The notes below the pieces were generated by a model. That model made no database searches and was not told the origin of the DNA. It was given only the letters and a program-made list of their open reading frames with translations. A program made the position numbers and the translations under genes. This document shows positions 9,044 through 18,513 of a DNA stretch of 64,000 nucleotides, in pieces (the first letter of the stretch is position 1; each line of letters opens with the position of its first letter). The DNA is from Methylocystis sp. (GTDB lineage Bacteria; Pseudomonadota; Alphaproteobacteria; Rhizobiales; Beijerinckiaceae): positions 39,242-103,241 of the forward strand of contig PERY01000007.1 of assembly GCA_002929055.1 (NCBI GenBank). The letters run 5' to 3'.

Positions 9044-9071
9044 CGCGCCCCGCTTTTCCGTTGGTTTGGCA

Positions 9072-9100
9072 AGGTTACGGGAGGCGCGGGAGAGAATCAA
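9072..9100 (-). promoter_or_regulatory. Predicted promoter of the ilvB leader/ilvBN operon
   Basis: Minus strand TTGATT, 17-base spacer, TAACCT, ending about 30 bases upstream of the leader-peptide ATG. Spacing and placement fit a sigma70 promoter that starts transcription just before the attenuator. Motif reading only. Confidence 0.45.
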
Positions 9101-9152
9101 GGGAGGATGCGGCTCCTCGCCTCCCCCTTGAGGAGGCGCGGCTGGCCTCCCG

Positions 9153-9238
9153 TCATTGCGAGGAGGCGAAGCCGACGAAGCAATCCAGGGGGCGGCGCGG
9201 CTCTGGATTGCTTCGCTACGCTCTCAATGACTGCCGGA
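9153..9238. repeat. Dispersed intergenic inverted repeat (copy 2)
   Basis: Inverted repeat whose arms are CGTCATTGCGAGGAGGCGA...GAAGCAATCCAG and the inverse of GTCATTGAGAGCGTAGCGA + AGCAATCCAG. It is closely related to the 7012-7093 copy. It starts just after the GST stop codon on the minus strand and precedes the ilvB promoter, so it may act as a transcript boundary for GST. No coding potential. Confidence 0.8.
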
Positions 9239-9241
9239 CAG

Positions 9242-9859
9242 TCACGCCCCCTCCGCCGCCAGCGCCGCCTGCACGGCGGGGTCCGCCGCCATCATGTCGT
9301 GGTGGGCCTGTACGGACGGGAACTCGGACAGCTTGTCGTCCAGCAGAGTCTGCGCCCAGCGCTCCATTGGGAAGACATAGGCGTCGAGATAGCTGCGCGC
9401 CTCGCCCAGGAAAAAACGCTTACCCGTCAGATGCGCCTCGACCAGCGCGAATTTCTTGCGCACGAGCGCCTTGGCGGCTTCGCGGATGTCGTCGAAAGCC
9501 TCCTTCTCCCGCGCCCTTGTGTAGCGGTTGGGCACGAAGAGCGGGAAGAAGGCGGGATGCAGGTCGCCGGTGATGAAGAAGGACCAGCGATCGGCCTCCG
9601 CCTGGTCCCGCTCGCCCCCGGCGACGTCCAGCCCCGCCTGCGGGAAACGGCGGGCGAGAAAGCGCAGGATGGCGGCGTCCTGCGTCAGGATCCAGCCTTC
9701 GCCGGCGTCGAGCGCGGGAACGGCGCCGGCGGGGTTGATCTTGAGATAGTCCTTGTCGCCGAAGGCGACTTCCTTCGTCGCATAGGGCTCGCCGATCCAT
9801 TCCAGCGCGATATGGGCGGCGAGCGAGCAGGCGCCGGGGTGGTAATAGAGCGTGAGCAT
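9242..9859 (-). CDS. Glutathione S-transferase family protein
   Basis: 205 residues. The N-terminal thioredoxin-like domain begins MLTLYYHPGACSLAAHIALEW, with the GACS segment typical of beta-class GSTs (the Cys/Ser region contacts glutathione), INPAGAVPALDAGEGWILTQDAAIL with the cis-Pro (VPAL) and the glutathione-binding Gln-Asp, then an all-helical C-terminal domain. Cytosolic detoxification or redox role; exact substrate unknown. It lies third in a minus-strand run after yebC and a tetR gene, 51 bases from tetR. Confidence 0.9.
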   Translation of the reverse strand: MLTLYYHPGACSLAAHIALEWIGEPYATKEVAFGDKDYLKINPAGAVPALDAGEGWILTQDAAILRFLARRFPQAGLDVAGGERDQAEADRWSFFITGDLHPAFFPLFVPNRYTRAREKEAFDDIREAAKALVRKKFALVEAHLTGKRFFLGEARSYLDAYVFPMERWAQTLLDDKLSEFPSVQAHHDMMAADPAVQAALAAEGA

Positions 9860-9910
9860 GGCCGGGCTCCCATGAGAGATGGCACGCCCGTGATATAGAG
9901 CACGGCGCCT

Positions 9911-10519
9911 TTACGTCTTCGCCTTCCCCGCCGCCGCCATCACCCCCTGCACCGCGCCCTCCAGCACCAGGGCTGGATCGGCGGTCTTGCAGGGGTCCAG
10001 ATGGCCGGAGATCGCCAGCATCGCGACGCCATGCGCCAGCGCCCAGATTTGCATCGCGACATGCCGCGCGCCCTGCGCGGGGGCGCCGGCCTCCTGCAGC
10101 CAGGCCACCACCGCCCGCCACAAAATCTCCAGCGCGTGGTCGGCGGCGCCTCCCGCCCCCGGATCGGCGAGCGTCGCCGCCTGGCCGAACATGGCGGCGT
10201 AGAGGCCGGGCTCCTCCCGGGCGAATTTCAGATAGGCGCCGCACATGGCGCGCATGGCGGCTTGCGCGTCCGGGCGCCCCTCGTCCCAGGCGGCCTCTAT
10301 CCGTTCGCCGAAGGTTTCGAAGCCCTGCCGGGCGAGTTCGGCCAGCAGCGCGTCGCGGCCGGAAAAATGACGGTAGGGCGCGGCGGGCGTGACGCCCGCG
10401 CGGCGGGCGGCTTCGGTCAGGGTGAGCGCCGAGGGGCCGCCCTCGGCGAGCAACTCGATGGCCGCGTCGACCAGCGCCTGCTTGAGCGAACCATGATGAT
10501 AGCGGCGCTTTACATGCAT
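9911..10519 (-). CDS. TetR/AcrR family transcriptional regulator
   Basis: 202 residues. N-terminal helix-turn-helix: ALVDAAIELLAEGGPSALTLTEAARRAGVTPAAPYRHFSGRDALLAELA, residues about 14-62, a textbook TetR DNA-binding domain. The C-terminal ligand domain contains CGAYLKFAREEPGLYAAMF and resembles the WHG-type TetR C-terminal family. It lies between yebC (22 bases upstream) and the GST gene (51 bases downstream), all on the minus strand; it may control the GST. The effector cannot be inferred. Confidence 0.92.
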   Translation of the reverse strand: MHVKRRYHHGSLKQALVDAAIELLAEGGPSALTLTEAARRAGVTPAAPYRHFSGRDALLAELARQGFETFGERIEAAWDEGRPDAQAAMRAMCGAYLKFAREEPGLYAAMFGQAATLADPGAGGAADHALEILWRAVVAWLQEAGAPAQGARHVAMQIWALAHGVAMLAISGHLDPCKTADPALVLEGAVQGVMAAAGKAKT

Positions 10520-10541
10520 CGCGGTTCGCTCTGTCGCGAGA

Positions 10542-11288
10542 TCACCCCGAGAGCTTGGCCATCAGCGCGTCGGAGATTTCAAAGTTCGCATAGACGTTCT
10601 GCACGTCGTCATTGTCCTCGAGCGCGCCGACGAGCTTGACGATCTTCTCGCCCGCCTCGTCGTCGACCTTGATCGTGTTCTGCGGCCGCCAGACCAGCGC
10701 AGCCTTCCTGGAGTCGCCGAACTTCTCCTCGAGCGCCTTGGCCACGTCTCGCAGCGATTCCAGCGAGGTGATGATTTCATGCGTCTCCTCGGTGGAGGAG
10801 ACGTCGTCGGCGCCGGCCTCGATCGCGGCTTCCATCATGGAATCTTCGGAGGCGACCTTCCTGTCGAATTCGATGAGGCCGACCCGGTCGAACATGAAGG
10901 AGACGGCGCCCGTCTCGGCCAGCGCGCCGCCCGCCTTGGTGAAATAGGAGCGCACCTCGCCCGCCGTGCGATTGCGGTTGTCGGTCAGCGCCTCGATGAT
11001 GACTGCGACGCCGCCGGGCGCGTAGCCCTCGTAGCGCACCTCGTCGTAATTCTCCGAATCGGCGCCGGAGGCCTTCTTGATGGCGCGCTCGATATTGTCC
11101 TTGGGCATGTTCTCGGCGCGCGCGGCCAGAACGGCGGCGCGCAGGCGGGCGTTCATGTTGGGATCGGGCAGGCCCATCTTCGCGGCGACGGTGATTTCGC
11201 GGGCGAGCTTGGAGAAGAGCTTGGAGCGGATCGCGTCCTGCTTGCCCTTCTTGTGCATGATATTCTTGAACTGACTATGCCCGGCCAT
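10542..11288 (-). CDS. yebC: YebC/PmpR family (TACO1-like) protein
   Basis: 248 residues with the diagnostic N-terminus [21 protein letters not shown], followed by [32 protein letters not shown] and [28 protein letters not shown]. The family was long annotated as transcriptional regulators; more recent work assigns some members a ribosome-associated role in relieving stalling, and mitochondrial TACO1 is a homologue. Normal length. Whether this copy binds DNA or ribosomes cannot be told from the sequence. The start matches the family exactly. Confidence 0.95.
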   Translation of the reverse strand: MAGHSQFKNIMHKKGKQDAIRSKLFSKLAREITVAAKMGLPDPNMNARLRAAVLAARAENMPKDNIERAIKKASGADSENYDEVRYEGYAPGGVAVIIEALTDNRNRTAGEVRSYFTKAGGALAETGAVSFMFDRVGLIEFDRKVASEDSMMEAAIEAGADDVSSTEETHEIITSLESLRDVAKALEEKFGDSRKAALVWRPQNTIKVDDEAGEKIVKLVGALEDNDDVQNVYANFEISDALMAKLSG

Positions 11289-11672
11289 CGTTCTTCGCCC
11301 TTACGTCCTTCTCTCGTCGCCTCGAACCGGCGTCGGGCCGTCTATACCCCTCGCCGCACTGGAAATAAAGAAAGGCGGCGCCAGCGAAACGAACGACAAG
11401 AACCGCCGCCCGCGCCACCAGACTCCCTGCCCGCCCGATCGCCTTGTCAGGCGCGCGCCTTTCCCCGGGGAGCGGCCCAGAACGGCGCATCAGGGGCTTG
11501 CCCCGGGGCCACGCCCGCCGCCTGCGATCACCTGATTTGAGCGGTCCGAAGAGACCAGCCTTTTACCGCGGTGCAAAAAATCCCCGCCCGGATCGTTGTA
11601 GCCGCCGGAAGCCGCCCCTATCTAGAAGGCGCGGCCCAGCGCCGCCCGAGTTTTCAAGAGGAGGTCTTGTAT
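11289..11672. other. Divergent intergenic region, yebC / YidB-like
   Basis: 384 bases between divergent genes, so promoters in both directions are expected here. I see an AT-richer patch near 11360-11375 (GGAAATAAAG) but no convincing -35/-10 pair. A 71-codon minus-strand frame overlapping the yebC start has no recognisable content and is not called. No repeats or hairpins of note. Confidence 0.5.
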
Positions 11673-12035
11673 ATGAGCTGGCTCAAGGCAATCGTGGGCG
11701 GCGCCATTGGCGCGGAGGCGCTTACCGTCATCAAGGCATATGTCGAGAAGGAAGGCGGCCTCGATTCGGTCGTGAAGAAGTTTCAGGACGGCGGCTACAA
11801 GAAGCAGGTCGAATCTTGGATTTCGACCGGCCAGAATCAGGCGATCAGCTCCATCGAGGTCGGTCAGGCGATCGGCATCGACAAGATCAAGAAGCTCGCC
11901 GAGGCGGCGGGCGTCGATGTGAGCAAGGCTCGTGATCTCCTCGCCGAGTATCTCCCGGTCGCCATCGACAAGGCGACCCCGGAAGGCAAGCTGCCGGAGC
12001 CGGAAAAGACAGACGTCAAGAAATCGCTCTACTGA
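11673..12035 (+). CDS. YidB-like DUF937 family protein
   Basis: 120 residues from ATG 11673 (MSWLKAIVGG). A longer frame starts at 11571, but the sequence before 11673 looks non-coding and an AAGAGGAGG ribosome site lies 9-17 bases upstream of this ATG. The segment GGLDSVVKKFQDGGYKKQVESWISTGQNQAISSIEVGQAIG is the core of the YidB/DUF937 family, small helical proteins of unknown function, with a hydrophobic Gly/Ala-rich N-terminus. The C-terminal tail is charged (GKLPEPEKTDVKK). It is monocistronic, with a terminator directly after it. Confidence 0.8.
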   Translation: MSWLKAIVGGAIGAEALTVIKAYVEKEGGLDSVVKKFQDGGYKKQVESWISTGQNQAISSIEVGQAIGIDKIKKLAEAAGVDVSKARDLLAEYLPVAIDKATPEGKLPEPEKTDVKKSLY

Positions 12036-12060
12036 GCGCCTGATCCGCGGGAAGCATCAA

Positions 12061-12090
12061 GCCGTCGGCCTGGCCGGCGGCTTTTTTGTT
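12061..12090 (+). terminator. Intrinsic terminator after the YidB-like gene
   Basis: GCCGTCGG and CCGGCGGC arms separated by a short loop, followed by TTTTTTG, 25 bases after the stop codon. Strong GC stem and a clean T-run. Confidence 0.85.
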
Positions 12091-12166
12091 GACGGCCGCG
12101 GAAGGGAGTTTGACTTGCCACTGGGGGCTCGATTGAGTAAGCCCGACGCCAGAGTGGTTTGAATAA

Positions 12167-13156
<990 letters not shown>

Positions 13157-13176
13157 CGAGGCACACCCGCGGGATC

Positions 13177-14160
13177 ATGGCCGATTACGAGCGTATCTTG
13201 TTGACGGGCGGGGGCGGCTTCGTCGGCTCCCACCTTTCGGCGGCGCTCGCCGAGGCCTATCCGGGGGCGACGCGCGCCATGCTGCTGCGGCCCGGCGAGC
13301 GGAGCGCGCCGAAGTCTTTCGCCTGCGTGACCGCCGATCTCCTCGATGAACACGCCATCGACCGGCTCGTCGCCGACCTGCGCCCGGACCTTCTCGTCCA
13401 TCTCGCCGGCCAGGCCTCCATCGGTCAGGCGGCGAAAGCCGCCGAGCACACCTGGCGGGTCAATTTTCACGGCGCCTTCGCGCTCGGGGCGGCGCTGGCG
13501 CGACATGCGCCGGCGGCGGTCACGCTGTTCAGCTCCACGGCCGCGGCCTATGGCGCGGCTTTCCGCGAGGGCATGCCGGACGAGGAGACGCCGCTTCGGC
13601 CGCAGGACGTCTACAGCCGCTCCAAGGCCGCTGCGGAAAGCGCGCTGGCGGATGTTCTCGCGCCCGAGGGGCGGCTCATCGTCGCCCGCCCGGTGAACCA
13701 CTCGGGGCCCGGCCAGCGCAGCCGCCATTTCGTGCTCTCCTCCTTCGCGGCGCAGATCGCCGCCATCGAGGCAGGACGCGCCGAACCGCGCATCAAGGTC
13801 GGCGACCTTTCAAAGGCGCGGGATTTTCTCGACGTGCGGGACGTCGTCGACGCCTATGTTCGGCTCATCGCGGCGGCGCGTGACCTGCCCGAACGCGTCT
13901 CGGTCTTCAACGTCGCCTCGGGCGAGGCGCGCACGATCGGTTCGTTGCTCGACGACTTGCGCGCCCTTTCCAGGACGCCGTTCGACATCGAGGTCGATCC
14001 CGAACGGCTGCGTCCCTCGGACATCGACATCACCAGCGTCGCCTGCGACGCCTCCAGGCTGCGCGCCGCGACCGGCTGGCGGCCGCGCTATCCGCTTGGC
14101 GACATGCTCGCGGCTCTCCTAGAGGAATGGCGCGCCGCGGAGGCGGACGGCGCGGCATGA
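13177..14160 (+). CDS. NAD-dependent epimerase/dehydratase, probable GDP-4-keto-6-deoxy-D-mannose reductase (RMD-like)
   Basis: 327 residues from ATG 13177; the longer frame reading back into gmd is rejected. Extended SDR with LLTGGGGFVGSHLSAALAE at the N-terminus, VHLAGQASIGQAAK, a catalytic Ser in LFSSTAAAYG and YSRSKAAAE (YxxxK), then ARPVNHSGPGQRSRHFVLSSF, which resembles the RMD substrate segment. Immediately after gmd, the expected step is reduction of the 4-keto sugar to GDP-D-rhamnose. Position and the NHSGPGQ motif support this, but other GDP-deoxysugar reductases are possible. It overlaps the glycosyltransferase gene by four bases. Confidence 0.8.
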   Translation: MADYERILLTGGGGFVGSHLSAALAEAYPGATRAMLLRPGERSAPKSFACVTADLLDEHAIDRLVADLRPDLLVHLAGQASIGQAAKAAEHTWRVNFHGAFALGAALARHAPAAVTLFSSTAAAYGAAFREGMPDEETPLRPQDVYSRSKAAAESALADVLAPEGRLIVARPVNHSGPGQRSRHFVLSSFAAQIAAIEAGRAEPRIKVGDLSKARDFLDVRDVVDAYVRLIAAARDLPERVSVFNVASGEARTIGSLLDDLRALSRTPFDIEVDPERLRPSDIDITSVACDASRLRAATGWRPRYPLGDMLAALLEEWRAAEADGAA

Positions 14161-15587
14161 GCGGGGACGAACCCTCGCGTCAGGACGCCGACCGGGAACG
14201 CATCCGGCTGCTCGAGTTCCAGCTCGACCATCTGCGCAGCGAACTTCTGCACCTCACCCATGAGCGCTACCGGCTGATCTATTCGGCCTCCGGCCATATC
14301 TACCATCTCCTGCGCCCGATCGAGCAGCGCCTCGCGGACGCCGGCGCCGCGGTCGCGGCGCATTTCCGGCCGCGGGAGGGGAAGCCGGCGGCGACGCCGG
14401 CGCCCGCCTCGCCGAAGCTCCCGGACCCCGCTTTTCAGACTTTGCCGGCGCGCCGTCTCCTCATCGATGTGACAGGCACGGTCAAGCGCGACGCCGGCAC
14501 CGGGATCCAGCGCGTCGTGAAGGAAGTGGTGCGCGCGTCCTATTGCGGCCCCGATCTCGACATTCCCGTCTTGGCGGTGCGCTGCGAAGCGGGCAAGCTC
14601 TATGCCGCGAACGCTTTCGCCGCCTCTCTCGGCGCCGTGACGAGCGATCCCGACGCCGAGATCGGGATCGAGCCCGGCGACCGCTTCCTGATGCTTTCGG
14701 ACAGTTGGAACGCTTTCGACGAGCTTGGCGGAGTCCTCGGACGCATCCGCGCCGGCGGGGGCGAAATCGTCAGTTGCATCTTCGACCTGATCCCCGAGCT
14801 TTATCCACATGCCTGCCACGAGGTGACGGTGCCGCGCTACCGGGCCTGGCTGCGCAAGGCGCTGCTGGAGAGCGACGGCTTTCTGGCCATCTCGCGCACG
14901 GTGGCGGAGGAGCTGGCTGACTATGTCGCAGCGAGCGGCCTGCCCCATCGTCCCGGATTGAAGATCGGCTGGTTTCAATGCGGGGCCGATCTCGCCGCGC
15001 CCGCGACGGACTCCCCGCGTCCCAAAATCGCGGCCGCCGTCGCAGGGAGCGCGCCGGTCTTCCTCATGGTCGGCACGATCGAGCCGCGCAAGGGCCATCG
15101 CGTCGCGCTCGACGCCTTCGAGGCGCTGTGGGCCTCTGGGATGGACGCCCGGCTCGTCATTGTTGGGCGCCGCGGCTGGTTCGAGGAGGCGATCGTCGCC
15201 CGCATGCAGAGCCATCCCGAATTCGACAGGCGCCTGTTCTGGTTCGACGACGCCGGCGACGGGGAACTGTCCTATCTCTACGATCGCGCCGCCGCGCTGA
15301 TCTTCCCCTCCTACGCCGAGGGCTTCGGCCTGCCGATCGTCGAGGCGGCGTTGCGCGGCCGTCCCGTCATCTGCAGCGACATTCCGGTGCTCCGCGAAGT
15401 CGGGCGCGACGGCGCGATCTACTTCCGCGTCAACGACGCCGAGGCTCTCGCCGCGGCGATCCGCGATTTCGCGTCTGGCGCCCGCGCCGTCGATCCGGCG
15501 AAGGCGCTCGATGTGTCATGGGCCGATTCGGCCCGGCGCATCGTCACGGTCGTCGCGCGCGAAGATTGGCTGCGGCGGCTGCCCTGA
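14157..15587 (+). CDS. Glycosyltransferase family 1/4 with N-terminal coiled coil
   Basis: 476 residues from ATG 14157, which overlaps the preceding stop (ATGA). Residues 1-70 are charged and helical (DRERIRLLEFQLDHLRSELLHLTHERYRL), a likely coiled coil. After a Pro/Ala linker comes a GT-B enzyme: LLIDVTGTVKRDAGTGIQRVVKEV opens the acceptor domain, and VFLMVGTIEPRKGHRVALDAFE, LVIVGRRGW and FPSYAEGFGLPIVEAALRGRPVICSDIPVLREV form the donor-binding domain (EX7E motif E-GFGLPIVE). Probably adds a deoxyhexose or mannose to surface polysaccharide, using the nucleotide sugar made by the two genes upstream. No signal peptide, so it is cytoplasmic or peripheral. Confidence 0.88.
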   Translation: MSGDEPSRQDADRERIRLLEFQLDHLRSELLHLTHERYRLIYSASGHIYHLLRPIEQRLADAGAAVAAHFRPREGKPAATPAPASPKLPDPAFQTLPARRLLIDVTGTVKRDAGTGIQRVVKEVVRASYCGPDLDIPVLAVRCEAGKLYAANAFAASLGAVTSDPDAEIGIEPGDRFLMLSDSWNAFDELGGVLGRIRAGGGEIVSCIFDLIPELYPHACHEVTVPRYRAWLRKALLESDGFLAISRTVAEELADYVAASGLPHRPGLKIGWFQCGADLAAPATDSPRPKIAAAVAGSAPVFLMVGTIEPRKGHRVALDAFEALWASGMDARLVIVGRRGWFEEAIVARMQSHPEFDRRLFWFDDAGDGELSYLYDRAAALIFPSYAEGFGLPIVEAALRGRPVICSDIPVLREVGRDGAIYFRVNDAEALAAAIRDFASGARAVDPAKALDVSWADSARRIVTVVAREDWLRRLP

Positions 15588-15761
15588 CTGTTGCTGCAAC
15601 GCAGCAATTCGTCGCCGGCCGGATTGTTTTCGTCCGAGGCTAAAGCATGTTAGAGAGGCGGCAATCGGTCGCGCGTTCCGGAGGCGTAGAGCCACGCCCT
15701 GGAAAACGCGACTTTTCCATGTTCGCGCGCCATTCGGCGCCGCCCAAGAGGAACCCGATAA

Positions 15762-16292
15762 ATGGCGCTCAATATTCCGCTCATTAACGATCCGACGCCC
15801 CGGACGTTCTTCAAGATGATCAATCTGGAGGCCTCGCAGCTGTCGCTGCCCGAGTCGCAGAACCTGATGATGGGCTCGCTGGGGGCCTATGCCGTCCTGC
15901 AGGCCGCCGCGCAGTCTTTCGGTAAATCTCTTCCCGTGAGTATCGTCTACGGGATCGCCAGCGCCGCGGTGCTCTATGGCGCGACGCTGTTTCTGCTGCG
16001 TTTCCTGAAGCAGGAAGAGAAATTCATCAAAACGGTCACCGCAATGGCGGTGATGGGCGCAGTGGCCGCGCTTGCCTATATCATCCTGCATCTCATCGTC
16101 GGCGTCGCATTGCCGCCGCCGCTACCCACCGAACGCCTTGCGCGTTTTCTACTCTTCCCGATCATCGTCTGGACGGCCTTCATGTACGCCTTCCTGCTGC
16201 GCCATGTGTCGCTGCGGCCGATCCCGGCCTTCGTGACGGCGGCGCTCTATGTGCTGGTGATCGAGGTGGTCTTGTCGTCGCTCAAGTTTTAA
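15762..16292 (+). CDS. Hypothetical multi-pass membrane protein
   Basis: 176 residues that I do not assign to a family. After a soluble N-terminus of about 40 residues there are roughly four hydrophobic segments (about residues 57-78, 90-112, 125-148, 152-172), including GIASAAVLYGATLFLLRFL and AFVTAALYVLVIEVVLSSL. A Yip1-like layout is conceivable but not shown. ATG 15762 follows a 174-base gap from the glycosyltransferase. It may belong to the surface-sugar block or be independent. A strong terminator follows. Confidence 0.75.
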   Translation: MALNIPLINDPTPRTFFKMINLEASQLSLPESQNLMMGSLGAYAVLQAAAQSFGKSLPVSIVYGIASAAVLYGATLFLLRFLKQEEKFIKTVTAMAVMGAVAALAYIILHLIVGVALPPPLPTERLARFLLFPIIVWTAFMYAFLLRHVSLRPIPAFVTAALYVLVIEVVLSSLKF

Positions 16293-16318
16293 GCGGCTCG
16301 GCGTGACGTTCAAACAAG

Positions 16319-16353
16319 CCGGCGGCCGCGACTTGCGGCCGCCGGTTTCTGTT
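16319..16353 (+). terminator. Intrinsic terminator after the 176-aa membrane protein
   Basis: Perfect 11-bp stem CCGGCGGCCGC / GCGGCCGCCGG with loop GACTT, followed by TTTCTGTTTG. 27 bases after the stop codon. Confidence 0.85.
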
Positions 16354-16485
16354 TGCGGCGCCCTCGTAAACTTTGCCGAAACCATGAGCGTAAATTAAGC
16401 GGGCATTAAACATAATCGCTCATTCTTCCTTCATTCCCCGCGCCGCGCCTTCGCGCCCGGCCGGCGCAAGCCAAGGAAGACAGCA

Positions 16486-17337
16486 ATGGTCCGCCCGTTT
16501 TTGCGCGCCCGCGCGACGATCCTCACCGCGCTTTTCGGCGCGCTCCTCGCGCCCGCAACGCAGGCCGCCGACATGCCATTTCCGGTCGAGGCTCCTCCGA
16601 TCGAGGAAGGCCCCGTCGAGTGGGGATCCAACTGGTATCTGCGCGGAGATTTCGATCTCACGCAAGTGAGCCCGGCCCATCTCAACGGCGTGTCGCTGTC
16701 GAACAGCTTCCCCAACAACTGGGGCATCGGCCTCGGCGGCGGCTACAAGTTCAACAACTGGTTCCGCGCCGACATTACGGCCGAATACCAGAATCTCTAC
16801 AACAAGAATTCGATCCGCAGCGACACGCTTCTACCCTGCATCACGGGCCTCTACCAGCCTGATCCCCTGACCCCGGGCGTGGTCGCCGCGACTTACGCGA
16901 CCTGCGTTCCGTCGGTTCGCAATCGCACGGAATCGGGTCTCTTTCTCGGCAACGCCTATTTCGACCTCGGCAACTGGTGGGGCTTCACGCCTTATGTCGG
17001 CGCCGGCGTCGGCGTGAACGTTCTCTATCAGCGCGCCTCGGTGAACTGGTTCATGGGAAATGGCGTCCCCTATGCGGGAACGACATTCACCGATCCGCGC
17101 AACAACAACGTCTACATGCAAAACTGGGACGTGAAATACGAAGGCACCCACCTTCGCCTGGCCTACGCTTTCATGGGTGGCGTCTCCTACGACATCGACA
17201 ATCACTGGAAGGTGGACGTTGGCTACCGCTGGGTGAACATGGGCAGGATCGACGGGGTCGACCGCTACAACATGCCGGTCTCCAGGGATCTCATCAGCCA
17301 GCAGGTCCGCATGGGCTTCCGCTACATGATCGACTGA
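16486..17337 (+). CDS. Outer membrane beta-barrel protein
   Basis: 283 residues. Signal peptide MVRPFLRARATILTALFGALLAPATQAAD with an AQA-A type cleavage near residue 28. The mature part has alternating aromatic strands typical of an 8-stranded porin-like barrel: NWYLRGDFDL, WGIGLGGGYKFNNWFRADITAEY, GFTPYVGAGVGVNVLY, WKVDVGYRWVNMG and the terminal VRMGFRYMID. This is the pattern of rhizobial OmpA-like/porin family proteins. AAGGAAG lies upstream of the start. A terminator follows. It is not obviously related to the tandem-barrel protein at 4761-6272 beyond fold. Confidence 0.85.
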   Translation: MVRPFLRARATILTALFGALLAPATQAADMPFPVEAPPIEEGPVEWGSNWYLRGDFDLTQVSPAHLNGVSLSNSFPNNWGIGLGGGYKFNNWFRADITAEYQNLYNKNSIRSDTLLPCITGLYQPDPLTPGVVAATYATCVPSVRNRTESGLFLGNAYFDLGNWWGFTPYVGAGVGVNVLYQRASVNWFMGNGVPYAGTTFTDPRNNNVYMQNWDVKYEGTHLRLAYAFMGGVSYDIDNHWKVDVGYRWVNMGRIDGVDRYNMPVSRDLISQQVRMGFRYMID

Positions 17338-17387
17338 CCGCCGCGCCCTGCTCTAGGCGAGCGGCGCTTGCAATGTTAAACAATCGC

Positions 17388-17426
17388 CCGGCTGGTCCGC
17401 CACGGACCGGCCGGTTTTGTTTTTTC
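17388..17426 (+). terminator. Intrinsic terminator after the OMP gene
   Basis: CCGGCTGGTCCG / CGGACCGGCCGG stem (one wobble) with a CCA loop, followed by TTTTGTTTTTTC. About 50 bases after the OMP stop and about 40 before the next gene. Confidence 0.88.
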
Positions 17427-17466
17427 GCGCCCGCTCATCGCGCGCCCCTTCATCGGATCGCCGCTC

Positions 17467-18465
17467 ATGACTTCTCTCGATGTGCTCGGCATTGGCAACG
17501 CCATCGTCGATACGATCTCCCGCACCGACGACGACCTTCTGATCAACGCCGGCCTGATCAAGGGCGCGATGGCGCTGGTCGGCGAGGCGCGCGCCGATGA
17601 ACTCTACGAGCTCATGGGCCCGACCACGATCATCTCCGGCGGCTCCGCCGCGAACACGATGGCGGGCCTCGCGAGCCTCGGCGCCAAAGCAGAATTTGTC
17701 GGCAAGGTGAAGGACGACGACGCAGGCCGCGAATTCACCCATGACATCCGGAAGGCAGGCGTCGCCTTCGACACGCCGGCCGCGGACGACGGCGCGGCGA
17801 CGGCGCGCTGCCTGATCTTCGTGACCCCGGACGGGCAACGCACGATGAACACGTTTCTGGGCGCCTGTCAGGCCCTGCAGCCGGAGGACATCGACGAGGA
17901 GCGGGTCGCCGCCGCCAAGGTGCTCTACATGGAGGGTTATCTTTGGGACCCTCCGGGCGCCAAGCAGGCCTTTCTGCGCGCCGCCAAGGTTGCGCACACA
18001 AACGGCCGCAAGGTCGCGCTCACCCTGTCCGACTCCTTCTGCGTCGGCCGCTATCGCGAGGAATTTATTTCGCTGATCCGCGATGGCGTCATCGACATTC
18101 TCTTCGCCAATGAGAGCGAATTGCACGCGCTCTACGAGACCGCCGATTTCGACACGGCGCTTGCGGCGCTGCGCGCGGAAAAGAATCTGCTCGGCGTCGT
18201 GACGCGCTCGGAGAAGGGCTGCGTCGTCGCAACGGGCGAGAGCGTGATCGCCGCCCCCGCCTTCCCGGTCGAGGAAGTTATCGACACCACCGGCGCAGGA
18301 GACCTTTTCGCCGCCGGCTTCCTCGCGGGCTACACCAAAGGCCTGCCGCACGAAAAAAGCGCCGCGCTCGGCGCGCTCGCCGCGGCAGAAATCATCTCGC
18401 ATGTCGGCGCGCGCCCGCAGAAGGATCTCCTTCAACTCGCGCGCGACAACGGCGTCCTGCTTTGA
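17467..18465 (+). CDS. PfkB family carbohydrate/nucleoside kinase (adenosine kinase-like)
   Basis: 332 residues. N-terminal VLGIGNAIVDTI, the substrate-binding ISGGSAANTMAGLASLGAKAEFVGKVKDD, and the C-terminal catalytic signature DTTGAGDLFAAGFLAGY with the base Asp. Proteins of this length and N-terminus in Alphaproteobacteria are usually annotated adenosine kinase, which phosphorylates adenosine with ATP in purine salvage and in the S-adenosylhomocysteine cycle. Other PfkB substrates (fructose, ribose) are possible. It sits between two terminated units. Confidence 0.88.
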   Translation: MTSLDVLGIGNAIVDTISRTDDDLLINAGLIKGAMALVGEARADELYELMGPTTIISGGSAANTMAGLASLGAKAEFVGKVKDDDAGREFTHDIRKAGVAFDTPAADDGAATARCLIFVTPDGQRTMNTFLGACQALQPEDIDEERVAAAKVLYMEGYLWDPPGAKQAFLRAAKVAHTNGRKVALTLSDSFCVGRYREEFISLIRDGVIDILFANESELHALYETADFDTALAALRAEKNLLGVVTRSEKGCVVATGESVIAAPAFPVEEVIDTTGAGDLFAAGFLAGYTKGLPHEKSAALGALAAAEIISHVGARPQKDLLQLARDNGVLL

Positions 18466-18513
18466 TTGAAGTCCTAGCTTGATCGAACAAAAACACCAAG
18501 GGAGGAACAAGGG

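Noticed and set aside
8891..9131. 80-codon plus-strand frame over the ilvB leader
   Set aside because: It crosses the terminator and repeat, has no ribosome site, and the minus-strand leader peptide explains the region better.
11275..11490. 71-codon minus-strand frame overlapping the yebC start
   Set aside because: No ribosome site, no family match and overlaps the confident yebC N-terminus.
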